Positions 19,415-28,097 are shown, counted from the stretch's first letter. The stretch is 64,000 bases of DNA from CAZNXJ01 sp964577115 (GCA_964577115.1 CAZNXJ010000006.1:62001-126000), one strand, 5' to 3'. Numbers and translations: made by a program. The notes: generated by a model from the letters alone, not told the origin.

Positions 19415-19449
19415 TTCAGAACTCTTCAGAACTCTTCGTTTCAGAACTC
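19415..19449. repeat. Three copies of TTCAGAACTC between sigma and anti-sigma genes
   Basis: The 10-mer occurs at 19415-19424, 19425-19434 and 19440-19449: two in tandem, the third after 5 nt. It lies in the 73-bp gap just upstream of the GTG start of the anti-sigma-like gene. It could be a protein-binding site, an RNA element affecting translation, or simple slippage. Confidence 0.6.
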
Positions 19450-19482
19450 GTTCTCAGCGGCAACCGTTCGCAGGCACGGCTC

Positions 19483-20145
19483 TTACGACTCGGCGTGAGT
19501 CTGATTCCAAGACTCCGACAGTCGCATGATGGCCGTGTGGAGACGGCTCTTTACCGTCCCAACCGGGATGGAAAGCACTTCGGCGGCTTCTCGGTATTTG
19601 AGCCCCTGGTAATACACCAGTTCGACAACCTGTCGCATCTGCTCCGATAATTCCTCGACGGCTCGCTTCACCCATTCACGCCGTTCCTGAATGCTGGCCC
19701 CGGCCGCCGGATCCGTATCCAAGCTGACAAGCAGGTCGACGAGCGTTCCGCCTTGCTCCATGTTTTCCTGGCTGCCTGTGCGATCGAGGCTGACCATGCG
19801 ATGCCGCCGATTGCGGCGCTGACTGTCGATGGCCTGATTCGTCGCAATGGTGTACAGCCACGGCCGGAAGCGGCGTCCCTCTTCAAACTGCTCCTGCTTC
19901 AAATGGACCTGAAGGAACGTCGCCTGAAATACGTCCTCCGCCAACTCGGCGTCGCCGAGATACCGGCGCAGGTAGCTGTACAATTCCCGTTCATAACGTC
20001 GCACTAATTCGGCGAACAATTCGCGTCGATCGCTCTCGCGATAACTCAGCAGCAATTGCTCATCCGTCCACCCGGCCCAGCGCTGGCGCTCGGGTGACTG
20101 AGTTTCGCTGGGGTTGCCCGCTGCATTCAGTGTGGCGTTGGTCAT
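19483..20145 (-). CDS. ECF-type RNA polymerase sigma factor (RpoE-like)
   Basis: 220 residues from the ATG at 20145. Region 2 spans about 38-105, with FAELVRRYERELYSYLRRYL, DAELAEDVFQATFLQVH and FRPWLYTIATNQAID, the -10 recognition and core-binding elements. Region 4 spans about 155-210, with LSEQMRQVVELVYYQGLKY and the helix-turn-helix YREAAEVLSIPVGTVKSRL. The downstream membrane anti-sigma-like gene on the same strand indicates control by sequestration at the membrane, with release on an envelope signal. It is distinct from the kinase-linked ECF factor at 6378. Confidence 0.93.
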   Translation of the reverse strand: MTNATLNAAGNPSETQSPERQRWAGWTDEQLLLSYRESDRRELFAELVRRYERELYSYLRRYLGDAELAEDVFQATFLQVHLKQEQFEEGRRFRPWLYTIATNQAIDSQRRNRRHRMVSLDRTGSQENMEQGGTLVDLLVSLDTDPAAGASIQERREWVKRAVEELSEQMRQVVELVYYQGLKYREAAEVLSIPVGTVKSRLHTAIMRLSESWNQTHAES

Positions 20146-20971
20146 CGTTCTTTACGCAGTGATTAGAAGAGTGTTCGAGGGGAGCGGTGGAGCCGAGCCC
20201 TCCGTGGACTGGCTCGCCGTGCGCGATCCCTGGCCACGTGATCATCGTAACACAAGAGGCCCGAATCGGCGAACTTCGGTTCGGCCGCCTGGCGGCGAAC
20301 CGAACCATTTCGAAAACCGCTGGCGAGCTCGATTTCGCCCGCTCGGCGGGCCGCTTGTACGGGCGGCTCTCCCGAGGCGCCGTACCGAGTCAAAACCGGC
20401 TCGACGCAGGGGCAACTTTGCAAAGCCCGTGCCTCGAGCGCCTGCGCACGCTGTACGGCAGTGGTTGCTTGTGACGTAAGTTCAGTTGCGACAAAGGATT
20501 GAGTGGTTTCGCAGTTTTGCGTTGCCAGGACGCGAGGACTGCCTCGTGTTACAATCCCACGGCGAATTTTTCATTTCCGTTTCCCGACTCGCGGTCCGGC
20601 GTGGTGAGTGAGAGAAGCCGGGAGAGTTTTGCCCCGCGGCCGGGGCCTTTCTGTCGCAGTCGCGAAAGTTGAGGCGGTCGGAGATCGCTCTGAGAGGGGG
20701 GTGAGAGTACGGCACGCGAGCCGTCTCGTGGCCGGGATCCGGAATGGTCATGATGGACGGCCCATCTCGTCCGGTTCATGAGAATACGGAATAAGCCGTT
20801 TCTCGGATCCGAGCGCGGTCAGAATTTGGCCTGCGCGGCCAGATCGAAGCCGCCCGAGCAAAGTGGCGAGTGTATACTGGCGGCCCGGCGTGCTTCGCGA
20901 GGCGCATGTAATTTGGCTGCGCTTCCGAGCCACTCCACGATTTATGAACGCCAAACAACGAGTCCCCGCGG
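20146..20971. other. Long non-coding region between divergent genes
   Basis: 826 bases between the ECF sigma gene and the methyltransferase gene. No open frame here has a believable product. A GC hairpin lies at 20631-20646 followed by CTTTCT, and a TATACT at 20873-20878 is a possible -10 box for the methyltransferase without a recognisable -35. The length leaves room for an unrecognised small RNA, which I cannot show. Confidence 0.45.
20631..20646 (+). terminator. GC-rich hairpin, possible terminator
   Basis: Six G-C/C-G pairs (GCCCCG / CGGGGC) close a 4-nt loop and are followed by CTTTCT. It lies far from any gene end, so either it ends an unseen transcript or it is incidental. Confidence 0.25.
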
Positions 20972-21637
20972 ATGGTACTTCCACGCGAACTAGAACCTGA
21001 GTCGATGGATTCGTTCGACGACGCGCATGCCTACGACGCGATGGACCATGCGGCCGTGAACGATCAGTTCGTCCGCGATCTGCTCGACGCGGTCCCCGAA
21101 CCACTCGGCGCGGTGCTCGATCTAGGCACGGGCACGGCGCAAATCCCCGTGCGACTTTGCCAACAAGAACGCACCTGCCGCGTGATGGCCGTGGATCGTT
21201 CCATCGCCATGTTGGAGCTCGCGCGGTACAACGTGGAGGTCGGCGGCGTACGCGATCGCGTCCAGCTCGCTCACGTCGATGCGAGGCAGCTTCCCTACGC
21301 GGAACCGATGTTCGACGTGACGATGTCTAACAGCCTCGTGCATCACCTGGACGACCCGCTTCCTGCGCTGCGCGAAGCCGTGCGAGTGACGCGGCCCGGC
21401 GGGCGGCTCTTCTTTCGCGACCTGCTACGCCCAGATTCCGAGGCGGACGTGATGCAGCTCGTCGAACAGTACGCAGCAGGCGAAGACGAGCGAGCGCGCG
21501 AGCTGTTTCGCGCGTCGCTGCACGCTGCGCTGCGTTTAGACGAGCTCGCCGCATTGATCGGCCAGCTCGACGTGGAGCAATCGGAGCTCGAGGCAACGAG
21601 CGACCGGCACTGGACTTGGACGGCCATTCGGCCTTAA
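20972..21637 (+). CDS. Class I SAM-dependent methyltransferase
   Basis: 221 residues. The Rossmann-like SAM-binding motif I is VLDLGTGTAQIP (about residues 48-59), followed by an acidic motif near MAVDRS (about 70-75) and the post-motif region TMSNSLVHHLDDP (about 112-124), as in UbiE/arsenite-type methyltransferases. It is cytosolic and the substrate is not identifiable. The ATG at 20972 is used; the ATG at 21005 is a reasonable alternative, and neither has a clear ribosome-binding site. thyA follows 93 bp downstream, separated by inverted repeats, so co-transcription is uncertain. Confidence 0.8.
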   Translation: MVLPRELEPESMDSFDDAHAYDAMDHAAVNDQFVRDLLDAVPEPLGAVLDLGTGTAQIPVRLCQQERTCRVMAVDRSIAMLELARYNVEVGGVRDRVQLAHVDARQLPYAEPMFDVTMSNSLVHHLDDPLPALREAVRVTRPGGRLFFRDLLRPDSEADVMQLVEQYAAGEDERARELFRASLHAALRLDELAALIGQLDVEQSELEATSDRHWTWTAIRP

Positions 21638-21640
21638 GCA

Positions 21641-21715
21641 ACCGTTCGCTTCTTCGCGGCCAGTAAAGCGGGGCGGCGAGAAGCGATCGCTTCGCGAACG
21701 AACACTTCGCGGTTG
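21641..21715. promoter_or_regulatory. Nested inverted repeats upstream of thyA
   Basis: CGTTCGC at 21643-21649 can pair with GCGAACG at 21694-21700. Inside is a perfect 14-bp palindrome GAAGCGATCGCTTC (21680-21693) containing GCGATCGC. It may be the end of the methyltransferase transcript, an operator or a leader hairpin for thyA; there is no T-tract. Confidence 0.35.
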
Positions 21716-21730
21716 GGGAACAAGTAATCG

Positions 21731-22525
21731 ATGCGTCAGTATTTGGAACTGCTGGACGACATTCTTCGCAATGGTGCGCGGAAGGACGACCGGACCGGCA
21801 CAGGGACGCTCAGCGTCTTCGGGCGGCAACTGCGTTTCGATCTGCGCGCGGGTTTTCCGCTTTTGACAACCAAGAAGCTGCATACGCGCTCAATTATCCA
21901 CGAGCTGCTGTGGTTTATTCGCGGCGAGACGAATGTCCGGTACTTACGCGAGAACGGTGTAACGATCTGGGACGAGTGGGCGGACGAATCGGGTGAGCTG
22001 GGACCCGTCTATGGCAAGCAGTGGCGGCGCTGGACAGCGGCCAATGGGCAGCAGATCGATCAGCTTGCCGAGGTGATTGAACAATTGCGTATGAACCCCG
22101 ACTCGCGGCGCTTGATTGTCAGCGCATGGAATGTGGGCGAGCTTTCTGAGATGGCTTTGCCGCCCTGCCATCTCTTGTTCCAGTTTTACGTGGCGGATGG
22201 CAATTTATCCTGCCAGCTCTACCAGCGCAGCGCCGACGTGTTTCTGGGCGTGCCGTTCAATATTGCGTCGTACTCGCTGCTCACGATGATGGTCGCACAG
22301 GTAACGGGACTCGTTGCCGCGGAATTTATCCACACGTTCGGCGACGTACACTTGTATCTGAACCATCTCGAACAGGCGCGGCTACAGCTCAGCCGTACTC
22401 CGCGTGAATTGCCTCGCATGCGGATCGATCCGAGCGTCACTTCGATCTTTGATTTTCGCTTCGAGCATTTTCAGCTCGAAAACTACGATCCGCATCCGCA
22501 CATCCGCGCACCCGTGGCCATTTAA
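21731..22525 (+). CDS. thyA: Thymidylate synthase
   Basis: 264 residues, the same length as the E. coli enzyme. It converts dUMP to dTMP using 5,10-methylene-tetrahydrofolate. The catalytic Cys146 lies in LPPCHLLFQFYV; the dUMP/folate-binding segments RSADVFLGVPFNIASYSLL and HTFGDVHLYLNHLEQ are intact. The ATG at 21731 follows a GGGGAAC stretch. folA starts 22 bp downstream and regenerates the folate consumed, so the two form a thymidylate operon. Confidence 0.97.
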   Translation: MRQYLELLDDILRNGARKDDRTGTGTLSVFGRQLRFDLRAGFPLLTTKKLHTRSIIHELLWFIRGETNVRYLRENGVTIWDEWADESGELGPVYGKQWRRWTAANGQQIDQLAEVIEQLRMNPDSRRLIVSAWNVGELSEMALPPCHLLFQFYVADGNLSCQLYQRSADVFLGVPFNIASYSLLTMMVAQVTGLVAAEFIHTFGDVHLYLNHLEQARLQLSRTPRELPRMRIDPSVTSIFDFRFEHFQLENYDPHPHIRAPVAI

Positions 22526-22547
22526 ATCGAGACTCGCGAGGTAGAAG

Positions 22548-23063
22548 ATGCCGCCGACGTGTCGCTCGCTGATTGTGGCCATGGCGGAGAACCGGGTGAT
22601 CGGCCGCCAGGGCACGCTACCGTGGCGCTTGTCGGCGGATCTGAAGCGGTTTCGCAAGATCACGCTGGGGCACCATCTGATCATGGGACGGAAGACGTAC
22701 GAGTCGATTGGCCGACCGCTTCCCGGGCGTGTTTCGATCGTGGTGACGCGTCGCGACGACTATCATCCGCCGGGCTGCCGGGTGGCGCACGACATCGAAT
22801 CCGCGTTCGCGCTGGCGGGCGATGATCCCGAGCCGTTTGTGATCGGGGGCGGCGAGTTGTACCGAGCCGCATTGCGATGCGTCGATCGGATTTATCTCAC
22901 GCTAGTACACTCCCACGTCGAGGGCGACACCTATTTCCCCGAGCTCGACTGGCAGCAGTGGCGGCTCGTAAGCGACGAGCAGCACGCGGCGGACGCCTCC
23001 AACGAGTACGACCACAGCTTCCGCATCTATGAACGGATCGGCGGGATGTCGGCGGAGAAGTGA
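22548..23063 (+). CDS. folA: Dihydrofolate reductase
   Basis: 171 residues. It reduces dihydrofolate to tetrahydrofolate with NADPH. LPWRLSADLKRF holds the catalytic acidic residue (Asp31), GRKTYESIGRPLPGR binds NADPH, and FVIGGGELYRAAL is the second cofactor loop. GAGGTAG lies just before the ATG at 22548. It follows thyA by 22 bp in the same operon and meets the convergent epmA gene with a 20-bp gap. Confidence 0.96.
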   Translation: MPPTCRSLIVAMAENRVIGRQGTLPWRLSADLKRFRKITLGHHLIMGRKTYESIGRPLPGRVSIVVTRRDDYHPPGCRVAHDIESAFALAGDDPEPFVIGGGELYRAALRCVDRIYLTLVHSHVEGDTYFPELDWQQWRLVSDEQHAADASNEYDHSFRIYERIGGMSAEK

Positions 23064-23083
23064 CGCACGACTTCCTGCACGGA

Positions 23084-24067
23084 TCACGCGATCTCGATCG
23101 GGAAGGGGAGGACTTCGTCGAGCGTGCGTTTGCCGGCGGCGATCATGACGAGGCGATCGAAGCCGAGCGCGACGCCGTAGCAGGGCGGGAGGCCGGCTTC
23201 CATGGCTGCGATGAGCCGGCTGTCTTCGGGCAGCATTTGTTTGCCATCGGCCTGCCGAGCTTCGTTGTTTTGCCGGTTCCGCGCGCGCAGCACCGCCGCG
23301 TCCTGGAGCTCGTAGTATCCGTTCGCCAGCTCGATCCCGCCGATGTACAGCTCGAAGCGCTGCGCTACCGGAGGATCGCCGGCGACCACGGCCAGCGCCG
23401 CCTGGCTCGCTGGATAGTCATAGAGGATCGCCGGCCCGTCGATGCCCAATTTCGGTTCCACCAGCTCGGCCAATAGAAAATTCAGCCAGCTGTCGCGGTC
23501 GGACGGATCCCATTGCGGGGCCTCGGGCTGGAGCTGCCGTGCACGCTGCACGAGCTGCTCGTTGGAAGCTCGGTGCGGATCGATGCCCGCGTGCTCGCGA
23601 AACGCCTCGGCGTAGCTGAGCTGCCGGATGGGACCGCAGCCCAGCAGGTGCTGGATCAGATCGGCGAGCCGCTGGCGGCCGCCGCAATAATCCACGCCGA
23701 CCTCGTACCACTCGAGCATCGTGAATTCCGGGTTGTGCAGCGGGCCACGCTCCCCCGCCCGGAATGCTCGCGTGATCTGGTAAATCGAACGGCCCGTGGC
23801 GGCGACTAGCCGCTTCATCGCAAATTCCGGCGATGTCTGGAGCCAGTAGCGCGGGCCTTCGTCGGGCCGCGATGGATCCGAGTACAGAATGGCGGAAAGC
23901 GGATCCAGGTGCCGATCGACGACGATGTCTTGGGAGAGCACCGGCGTTTCGACTTCGAGCAATCCATGCTGATCGAAGAACTCGCGCGTCCGGCGCAGCA
24001 GCGCGGCACGCAGCGCGAGCGCCTCCCAGGAGGCGCGCGGTCGGAAATCGGGTGAAGCGTGGTTCAC
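23084..24067 (-). CDS. epmA: Elongation factor P--(R)-beta-lysine ligase
   Basis: 327 residues, close to E. coli EpmA (325). This truncated class II lysyl-tRNA synthetase lacks the anticodon-binding OB domain and attaches (R)-beta-lysine to a conserved Lys of EF-P. Class II motif 2 is FRAGERGPLHNPEFTMLEWY (about 102-121) and motif 3 is YGVALGFDRLVM near residue 300. It starts 14 bp after efp on the same strand, forming an efp-epmA operon, and epmB is divergent from efp. All three pathway partners are therefore present. No epmC (hydroxylase) gene is adjacent. Confidence 0.95.
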   Translation of the reverse strand: MNHASPDFRPRASWEALALRAALLRRTREFFDQHGLLEVETPVLSQDIVVDRHLDPLSAILYSDPSRPDEGPRYWLQTSPEFAMKRLVAATGRSIYQITRAFRAGERGPLHNPEFTMLEWYEVGVDYCGGRQRLADLIQHLLGCGPIRQLSYAEAFREHAGIDPHRASNEQLVQRARQLQPEAPQWDPSDRDSWLNFLLAELVEPKLGIDGPAILYDYPASQAALAVVAGDPPVAQRFELYIGGIELANGYYELQDAAVLRARNRQNNEARQADGKQMLPEDSRLIAAMEAGLPPCYGVALGFDRLVMIAAGKRTLDEVLPFPIEIA

Positions 24068-24081
24068 GGCCTACACGCCGG

Positions 24082-24651
24082 TCAGGTGCTCACCCGCTCG
24101 ACGTACTCGCCCGTGCGCGTATCGACCTTGATCACGTTGCCAATGCCAATGAACCCGGGCACGATGATCTCGGCACCCGTCTCCACCTTGGCCGGCTTCG
24201 TGACGTTTGTCGCCGTATCCCCCTTCGCGCCCGGTTCGCAGTACTCCACCTTTAGCTCGACGTGATTCGGCGGCGTCATCGTGATCGGGTTGCCGTTGTA
24301 GAGCAACATCGAGCAGGGCATGCCTTCCTTGAGGTACTTCCAGGCGTCGTCGATCTGGTCGATCGACAGCTCGTATTGATCGTACGTACTCGTATTCATG
24401 AATACGAACGTATCCTGCTGCCGGTAGAGGAACTGAGTCTGCACTTCCTCGACGTCGGCCGCTTCGAGCGTATCGCCTCCCTTGTAAGTACGGTCGATCA
24501 CCGTGTTGCGCACGAGATTGCGCAGCTTACACTTGTACAGAGCGTTCCCCTTGCCGGGTTTGACAAAGTTCATTTCGATCATCAGATAGGGTTCGCCGTC
24601 GATCTGAACCTTCAAACCCTTCCGGAAGTCGCTCGTCTTATAGACTGCCAC
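24082..24651 (-). CDS. efp: Translation elongation factor P
   Basis: 189 residues with the GTG at 24651. This start is preferred over the GTG at 24660 because an AGGGTG lies 6 nt upstream and because it aligns the N-terminus with E. coli EF-P, placing the modified lysine at exactly Lys34 (FVKPGKGNA). EF-P relieves ribosome stalling at polyproline stretches. The KOW-like N-terminal domain and two OB domains are complete, ending in the conserved GNVIKVDTRTGEYVERV. Lys34 with its PGKG loop and the adjacent epmA and epmB indicate beta-lysylation rather than rhamnosylation. Confidence 0.96.
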   Translation of the reverse strand: MAVYKTSDFRKGLKVQIDGEPYLMIEMNFVKPGKGNALYKCKLRNLVRNTVIDRTYKGGDTLEAADVEEVQTQFLYRQQDTFVFMNTSTYDQYELSIDQIDDAWKYLKEGMPCSMLLYNGNPITMTPPNHVELKVEYCEPGAKGDTATNVTKPAKVETGAEIIVPGFIGIGNVIKVDTRTGEYVERVST

Positions 24652-24689
24652 GTGAATCACCCTACTACGTTTTTCTGGATTGCGGGGGT

Positions 24690-25742
24690 ATGCTACCGAG
24701 CATGGCCATTGTAACCGGTGCTGTGACAGGGACAGAACGAGCTTCCGGGACGGACACGCCGTCTCCGCTAACCTGGCAGCAGGCCATGAAGCAAGCGGTT
24801 CGCGATCCGGTCACCTTGTGCCGGATGCTGGAACTTCCCCGATCGTATGAACCGGCCGCCATCCGCGCTGCGGCCAGTTTTCCGGTGTTTGCTCCCCGCG
24901 AGTTTATCGGGCGGATGGTTCGCGGAGAAGTGCACGACCCGCTGCTACGGCAGGTTCTGCCGCTGGCCGAGGAACTGGAGACGGCCGAGGGATTTACTGC
25001 CGATCCCGTGGCCGACCACCGAGCGATTGTTGCGACGGGGCTGCTCCAGAAATATGCGGGCCGCGTGTTGATCGTATCGACCGGGGCCTGCGCTGTCCAC
25101 TGCCGTTATTGTTTTCGCCGCCACTTCCCGTACGCTGCCGAGCAGGCGAGCCGTTCGCGCTGGGCCGCGATCCTCCAGCACCTCCAGGACGACCGATCGA
25201 TCGACGAAGTCATACTGAGTGGCGGTGATCCACTGACGCTCAGCGACGAGCGGCTGAGCGAGATGGTCGACCAACTTGGACGCATCCCGCATCTCCGCCG
25301 GCTCCGCGTGCATACACGCCTGCCCATCGTGATCCCGCAGCGCGTCACCGACGAGCTCATTCGGCTGCTGCGCTCCGGGCCCCTTGCACCGATCGTCGTC
25401 GTGCACGCCAACCATCCCCAAGAGCTCGACGCTTCGGTTCTCGCAGCATTCGGCCGACTCGTCGATGCCGGCATCCCCCTATTGAACCAGGCGGTCCTCC
25501 TGCGTGGGGTGAACGACGCCGTCGAGCCATTGGAGGCGTTGTCCCGGCGGCTGGTGGACCATCGCGTGATGCCCTACTACCTGCACCAGCTCGACCGCGT
25601 CGCCGGGGCCCAGCATTTCGAAACCCCCGCCGAGCTTGGTCCGCAGCTCATCGAGCAGCTTCGCGCACGCCTGCCCGGCTATGCGGTCCCGCGCCTGGTG
25701 CGAGAAATTCCCGGGGAGCTCGCGAAAACCGCTCTGGCTTGA
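24690..25742 (+). CDS. epmB: EF-P beta-lysylation protein EpmB (lysine 2,3-aminomutase type)
   Basis: 350 residues. A radical-SAM, PLP-dependent aminomutase that converts L-lysine to (R)-beta-lysine for EF-P. The [4Fe-4S] motif is CAVHCRYCF (Cys134, Cys138, Cys141), followed by FRRHFPY as in E. coli EpmB. The GGDPL motif and the C-terminal GELAKTAL, whose Lys is the likely PLP-binding residue, are intact. The short C-terminus lacks the extra domain of clostridial lysine aminomutases, which fits EpmB. It is divergent from efp with only about 30-40 bp between starts, so promoters must overlap or lie in the coding regions. Confidence 0.94.
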   Translation: MLPSMAIVTGAVTGTERASGTDTPSPLTWQQAMKQAVRDPVTLCRMLELPRSYEPAAIRAAASFPVFAPREFIGRMVRGEVHDPLLRQVLPLAEELETAEGFTADPVADHRAIVATGLLQKYAGRVLIVSTGACAVHCRYCFRRHFPYAAEQASRSRWAAILQHLQDDRSIDEVILSGGDPLTLSDERLSEMVDQLGRIPHLRRLRVHTRLPIVIPQRVTDELIRLLRSGPLAPIVVVHANHPQELDASVLAAFGRLVDAGIPLLNQAVLLRGVNDAVEPLEALSRRLVDHRVMPYYLHQLDRVAGAQHFETPAELGPQLIEQLRARLPGYAVPRLVREIPGELAKTALA

Positions 25743-25822
25743 GGAACATGGCGGAGGGAGACCATGCACTGCGCAAGCTGCACATGGAGGGATCTTGGCG
25801 GGGCATGGCAAGGCGAGTTCTC

Positions 25823-26629
25823 ATGATGCGACGCTTTGCCTGGCTGACCGATCTGCATTTGGATTTTGTCGAGCCACCGGGAGTGGAAAACTTCCTGGCC
25901 GACGTCGCGGCGATGAAGCTCGACGGCGTGCTCTTAAGCGGCGACATCGGCGATGCCCGCACCGTCACGCGGCTGCTCGAACAGATCGATGACGCACTAC
26001 AGATCCCGCTCTACTTCGTGCTCGGCAACCACGACTACTATTTCGGCTCGATTGCCGAGGTACGCGCATCCATCCAGCAGCTCCAAGCGCGCCGGCCGCG
26101 CTTGCACTTTCTGACCACGAGCAGAGAGCCGCTGCCGATCGGCGAGCGCAGTGCGGTCATCGGCCACGACGGCTGGGCCGATGGACGCGAAGGCGATTAC
26201 GAACGCTCGTACGTGATGATGAACGACTACAAGCTAATCGCCGAGCTGGCTCCGTATCCGAAGATGGATCGCTGGACGAAGCTCCAGGAGCTGGGCGATG
26301 AAGCCGCTGCGCACTTGCGGCACGTCCTGACCGCCGCAGCTGAGCGCTACGAGCAGGTCGTGCTGGTGACCCACGTGCCTCCCACACGTTCGTCGTGCTG
26401 GTACGAAGGGCAGATTTCGGACGACGAATGGGCGCCCCACTTCACGTGCCAGGCGGCTGGCCAGGTGATCGTCGACGTCATGCCGGCGTACCCGCATTGC
26501 CGCCTGACCGTACTCTGCGGACACACGCACGGCGAGGGTGAAACGCGCCTGCTCGACAACGTCACCATCTTCACGGGCTCGGCACGCTACGGCGCGCCGG
26601 AAGTGAAGCGGGTGCTGGAAATTGAATGA
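25823..26629 (+). CDS. Calcineurin-like metallophosphoesterase
   Basis: About 268 residues from the ATG at 25823, preferred because AAGGCGAG precedes it and the family fold begins at once; the frame is open back to a TTG at 25739 that overlaps epmB. The five metal-binding motifs are present: DLHLD (D-x-H), SGDIGD, GNHDYY, VTHVPP and CGHTHGEGE. This gives a di-metal phosphoesterase; the substrate (nucleotide, phosphoprotein or DNA) is not predictable. It is soluble. It lies about 80 bp after epmB and could be co-transcribed. A hairpin at 26628-26662 overlaps its stop codon. Confidence 0.88.
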   Translation: MMRRFAWLTDLHLDFVEPPGVENFLADVAAMKLDGVLLSGDIGDARTVTRLLEQIDDALQIPLYFVLGNHDYYFGSIAEVRASIQQLQARRPRLHFLTTSREPLPIGERSAVIGHDGWADGREGDYERSYVMMNDYKLIAELAPYPKMDRWTKLQELGDEAAAHLRHVLTAAAERYEQVVLVTHVPPTRSSCWYEGQISDDEWAPHFTCQAAGQVIVDVMPAYPHCRLTVLCGHTHGEGETRLLDNVTIFTGSARYGAPEVKRVLEIE

Positions 26630-26662
26630 ACCCTCCGAGCCGCCATCGGGCCCGGAGGGTTC
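26628..26662. terminator. Hairpin between convergent genes
   Basis: A perfect 10-bp inverted repeat, GAACCCTCCG (26628-26637) and CGGAGGGTTC (26653-26662), with a 15-nt loop. It sits between the convergent phosphoesterase and ceramidase-like genes and could end transcripts from both sides. No strong T-tract follows. Confidence 0.5.
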
Positions 26663-26672
26663 ACGTCGCATC

Positions 26673-28079
26673 TTAGCGAATGGCTTCGATGATCAGCCGC
26701 TCGCAATCTTCGGTCCAGGGCGACGGCAGGCCGTAATAGACCATCGAACCGCCCCCTTCATAACCGCCTTCGTTCAGCACGCGGCGCGACGGAATGTAGG
26801 CCATGACGTCGTTCGCGTAGCCGGCCACCCAGGTGTTTTCGCCGTGGCGTTCGAGCTTCAGGCGTAAGGCATAGTCGACGACGACTTCGCCGCCGAGAAA
26901 GATCCAGTCGATGCCTTCGCTGCCCAGTTTCCACTGACCGATCGGATACGAGTAGCTCGATGCAATCGGCTGACCCGCATCCAGCTGCCGCAGATACATG
27001 CGAGCGCGCGAAGCGATAAACGGATTATCGGATTTGGCTTCGCCCTCGATCTCTTCGCGCGAGGGGACATGCGACAGAGGCAAATCGATTTCGCGGTAGC
27101 TCATTTCGAAATGGCCGTCGAGCGCATTCATGGGCGCCTTGAGGACCTGATCCACGGCTTCGGCCAGTTGCCGTCCATACTGCTCGGCTAGTTCCACCTG
27201 CCTTCGCGGCAGCGGGTTCTGGTCGGCGCCGCAGCCCGCCCAGAACATGGCCTGGCAATTGGGGTGCATTTCTTCGAGGGCCATCTGCGCAAAGCCCGGA
27301 TAGTCGCCCGACCACTGGAGGAAGCCCATCACGGTTGCGTGGCAAGCGTAGCCGAACACCACCGCGCGCAGTTGCCCTTCGGGATTGCGCACGGAAAGAA
27401 CGGGGACGTCGTGGTCGACGGGGCCGACGAGCTGTCCGAGCTGGCGCAGTTCCGGAACCTTGGGCTCCAGGTTGTTACGCCGGTTGACGGCGAATGTCGT
27501 GTAACCCGAGCCGTGCTGGAGGATCGCCGGTTGCAGATCGTCGATCGCTTTCAGCGAGATCTCCACCACCTGGCTCACCAGCCGCTCGGCGTAGGCATCG
27601 ATCAAACGGCGCTGGGTATCATCGAGCTTCCAGTAGTGCATGGGACCGAGGTTCCGGCCGACGACCGGGCCGCAGTGCGTGTGCGAGGTGCAGATGGCGA
27701 TTTGCGGACGCTCAAGCCCAGCTTTCTCGGCCAGCTGCGAGCAAATGCGGTTCGTTGTTTCGGCGTCGATGCCCACCAGGTCGAGCGTTAGCAGGAGCGC
27801 TCGTTGGCCTTCGGCGTTCTCGAGCGCGAGGGCTTTGGCCCATAGTTCGGTCAGCTTGCCTTCCGCCGGTTGATCGCGCCCTCCATATCCGGCCATCGCC
27901 ATCGGCTGCTCGGGCGTGATGATGGCGCGCGCCACACCGGCCTTCCACACGGGGTGCTGCTGGGCCGCGGCGTCGGGTACGAGCGCCGTGGCAAGCAGCA
28001 GGGCGGTGGCAAGTGCCGCCAGGCGCAGTACGGCCGAGCGGGCGGCGAAGAGGGGCTTGCGCGTGATTCGTTCTCGCAT
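26673..28079 (-). CDS. Secreted neutral/alkaline ceramidase-like protein
   Basis: 468 residues with a signal peptide (LRLAALATALLLATALVPDAAAQ). The N-terminal family signature is clear: AGVARAIITPEQPMAMAGYGGR, then TSHTHCGP (His133, His135) and FGYACHATV (His247), which match the zinc-binding region of neutral ceramidases. Where those enzymes have the nucleophile in a GDVSPN motif, this protein has GADQNP (285-289), so the serine is replaced; amidase activity on ceramide is doubtful. The C-terminal immunoglobulin-like domain of true ceramidases seems absent. GGAGA precedes the ATG at 28079. The glycosyltransferase gene lies 18 bp upstream on the same strand. Confidence 0.8.
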   Translation of the reverse strand: MRERITRKPLFAARSAVLRLAALATALLLATALVPDAAAQQHPVWKAGVARAIITPEQPMAMAGYGGRDQPAEGKLTELWAKALALENAEGQRALLLTLDLVGIDAETTNRICSQLAEKAGLERPQIAICTSHTHCGPVVGRNLGPMHYWKLDDTQRRLIDAYAERLVSQVVEISLKAIDDLQPAILQHGSGYTTFAVNRRNNLEPKVPELRQLGQLVGPVDHDVPVLSVRNPEGQLRAVVFGYACHATVMGFLQWSGDYPGFAQMALEEMHPNCQAMFWAGCGADQNPLPRRQVELAEQYGRQLAEAVDQVLKAPMNALDGHFEMSYREIDLPLSHVPSREEIEGEAKSDNPFIASRARMYLRQLDAGQPIASSYSYPIGQWKLGSEGIDWIFLGGEVVVDYALRLKLERHGENTWVAGYANDVMAYIPSRRVLNEGGYEGGGSMVYYGLPSPWTEDCERLIIEAIR

Positions 28080-28097
28080 GAGTGTCGTATCTCCGGG

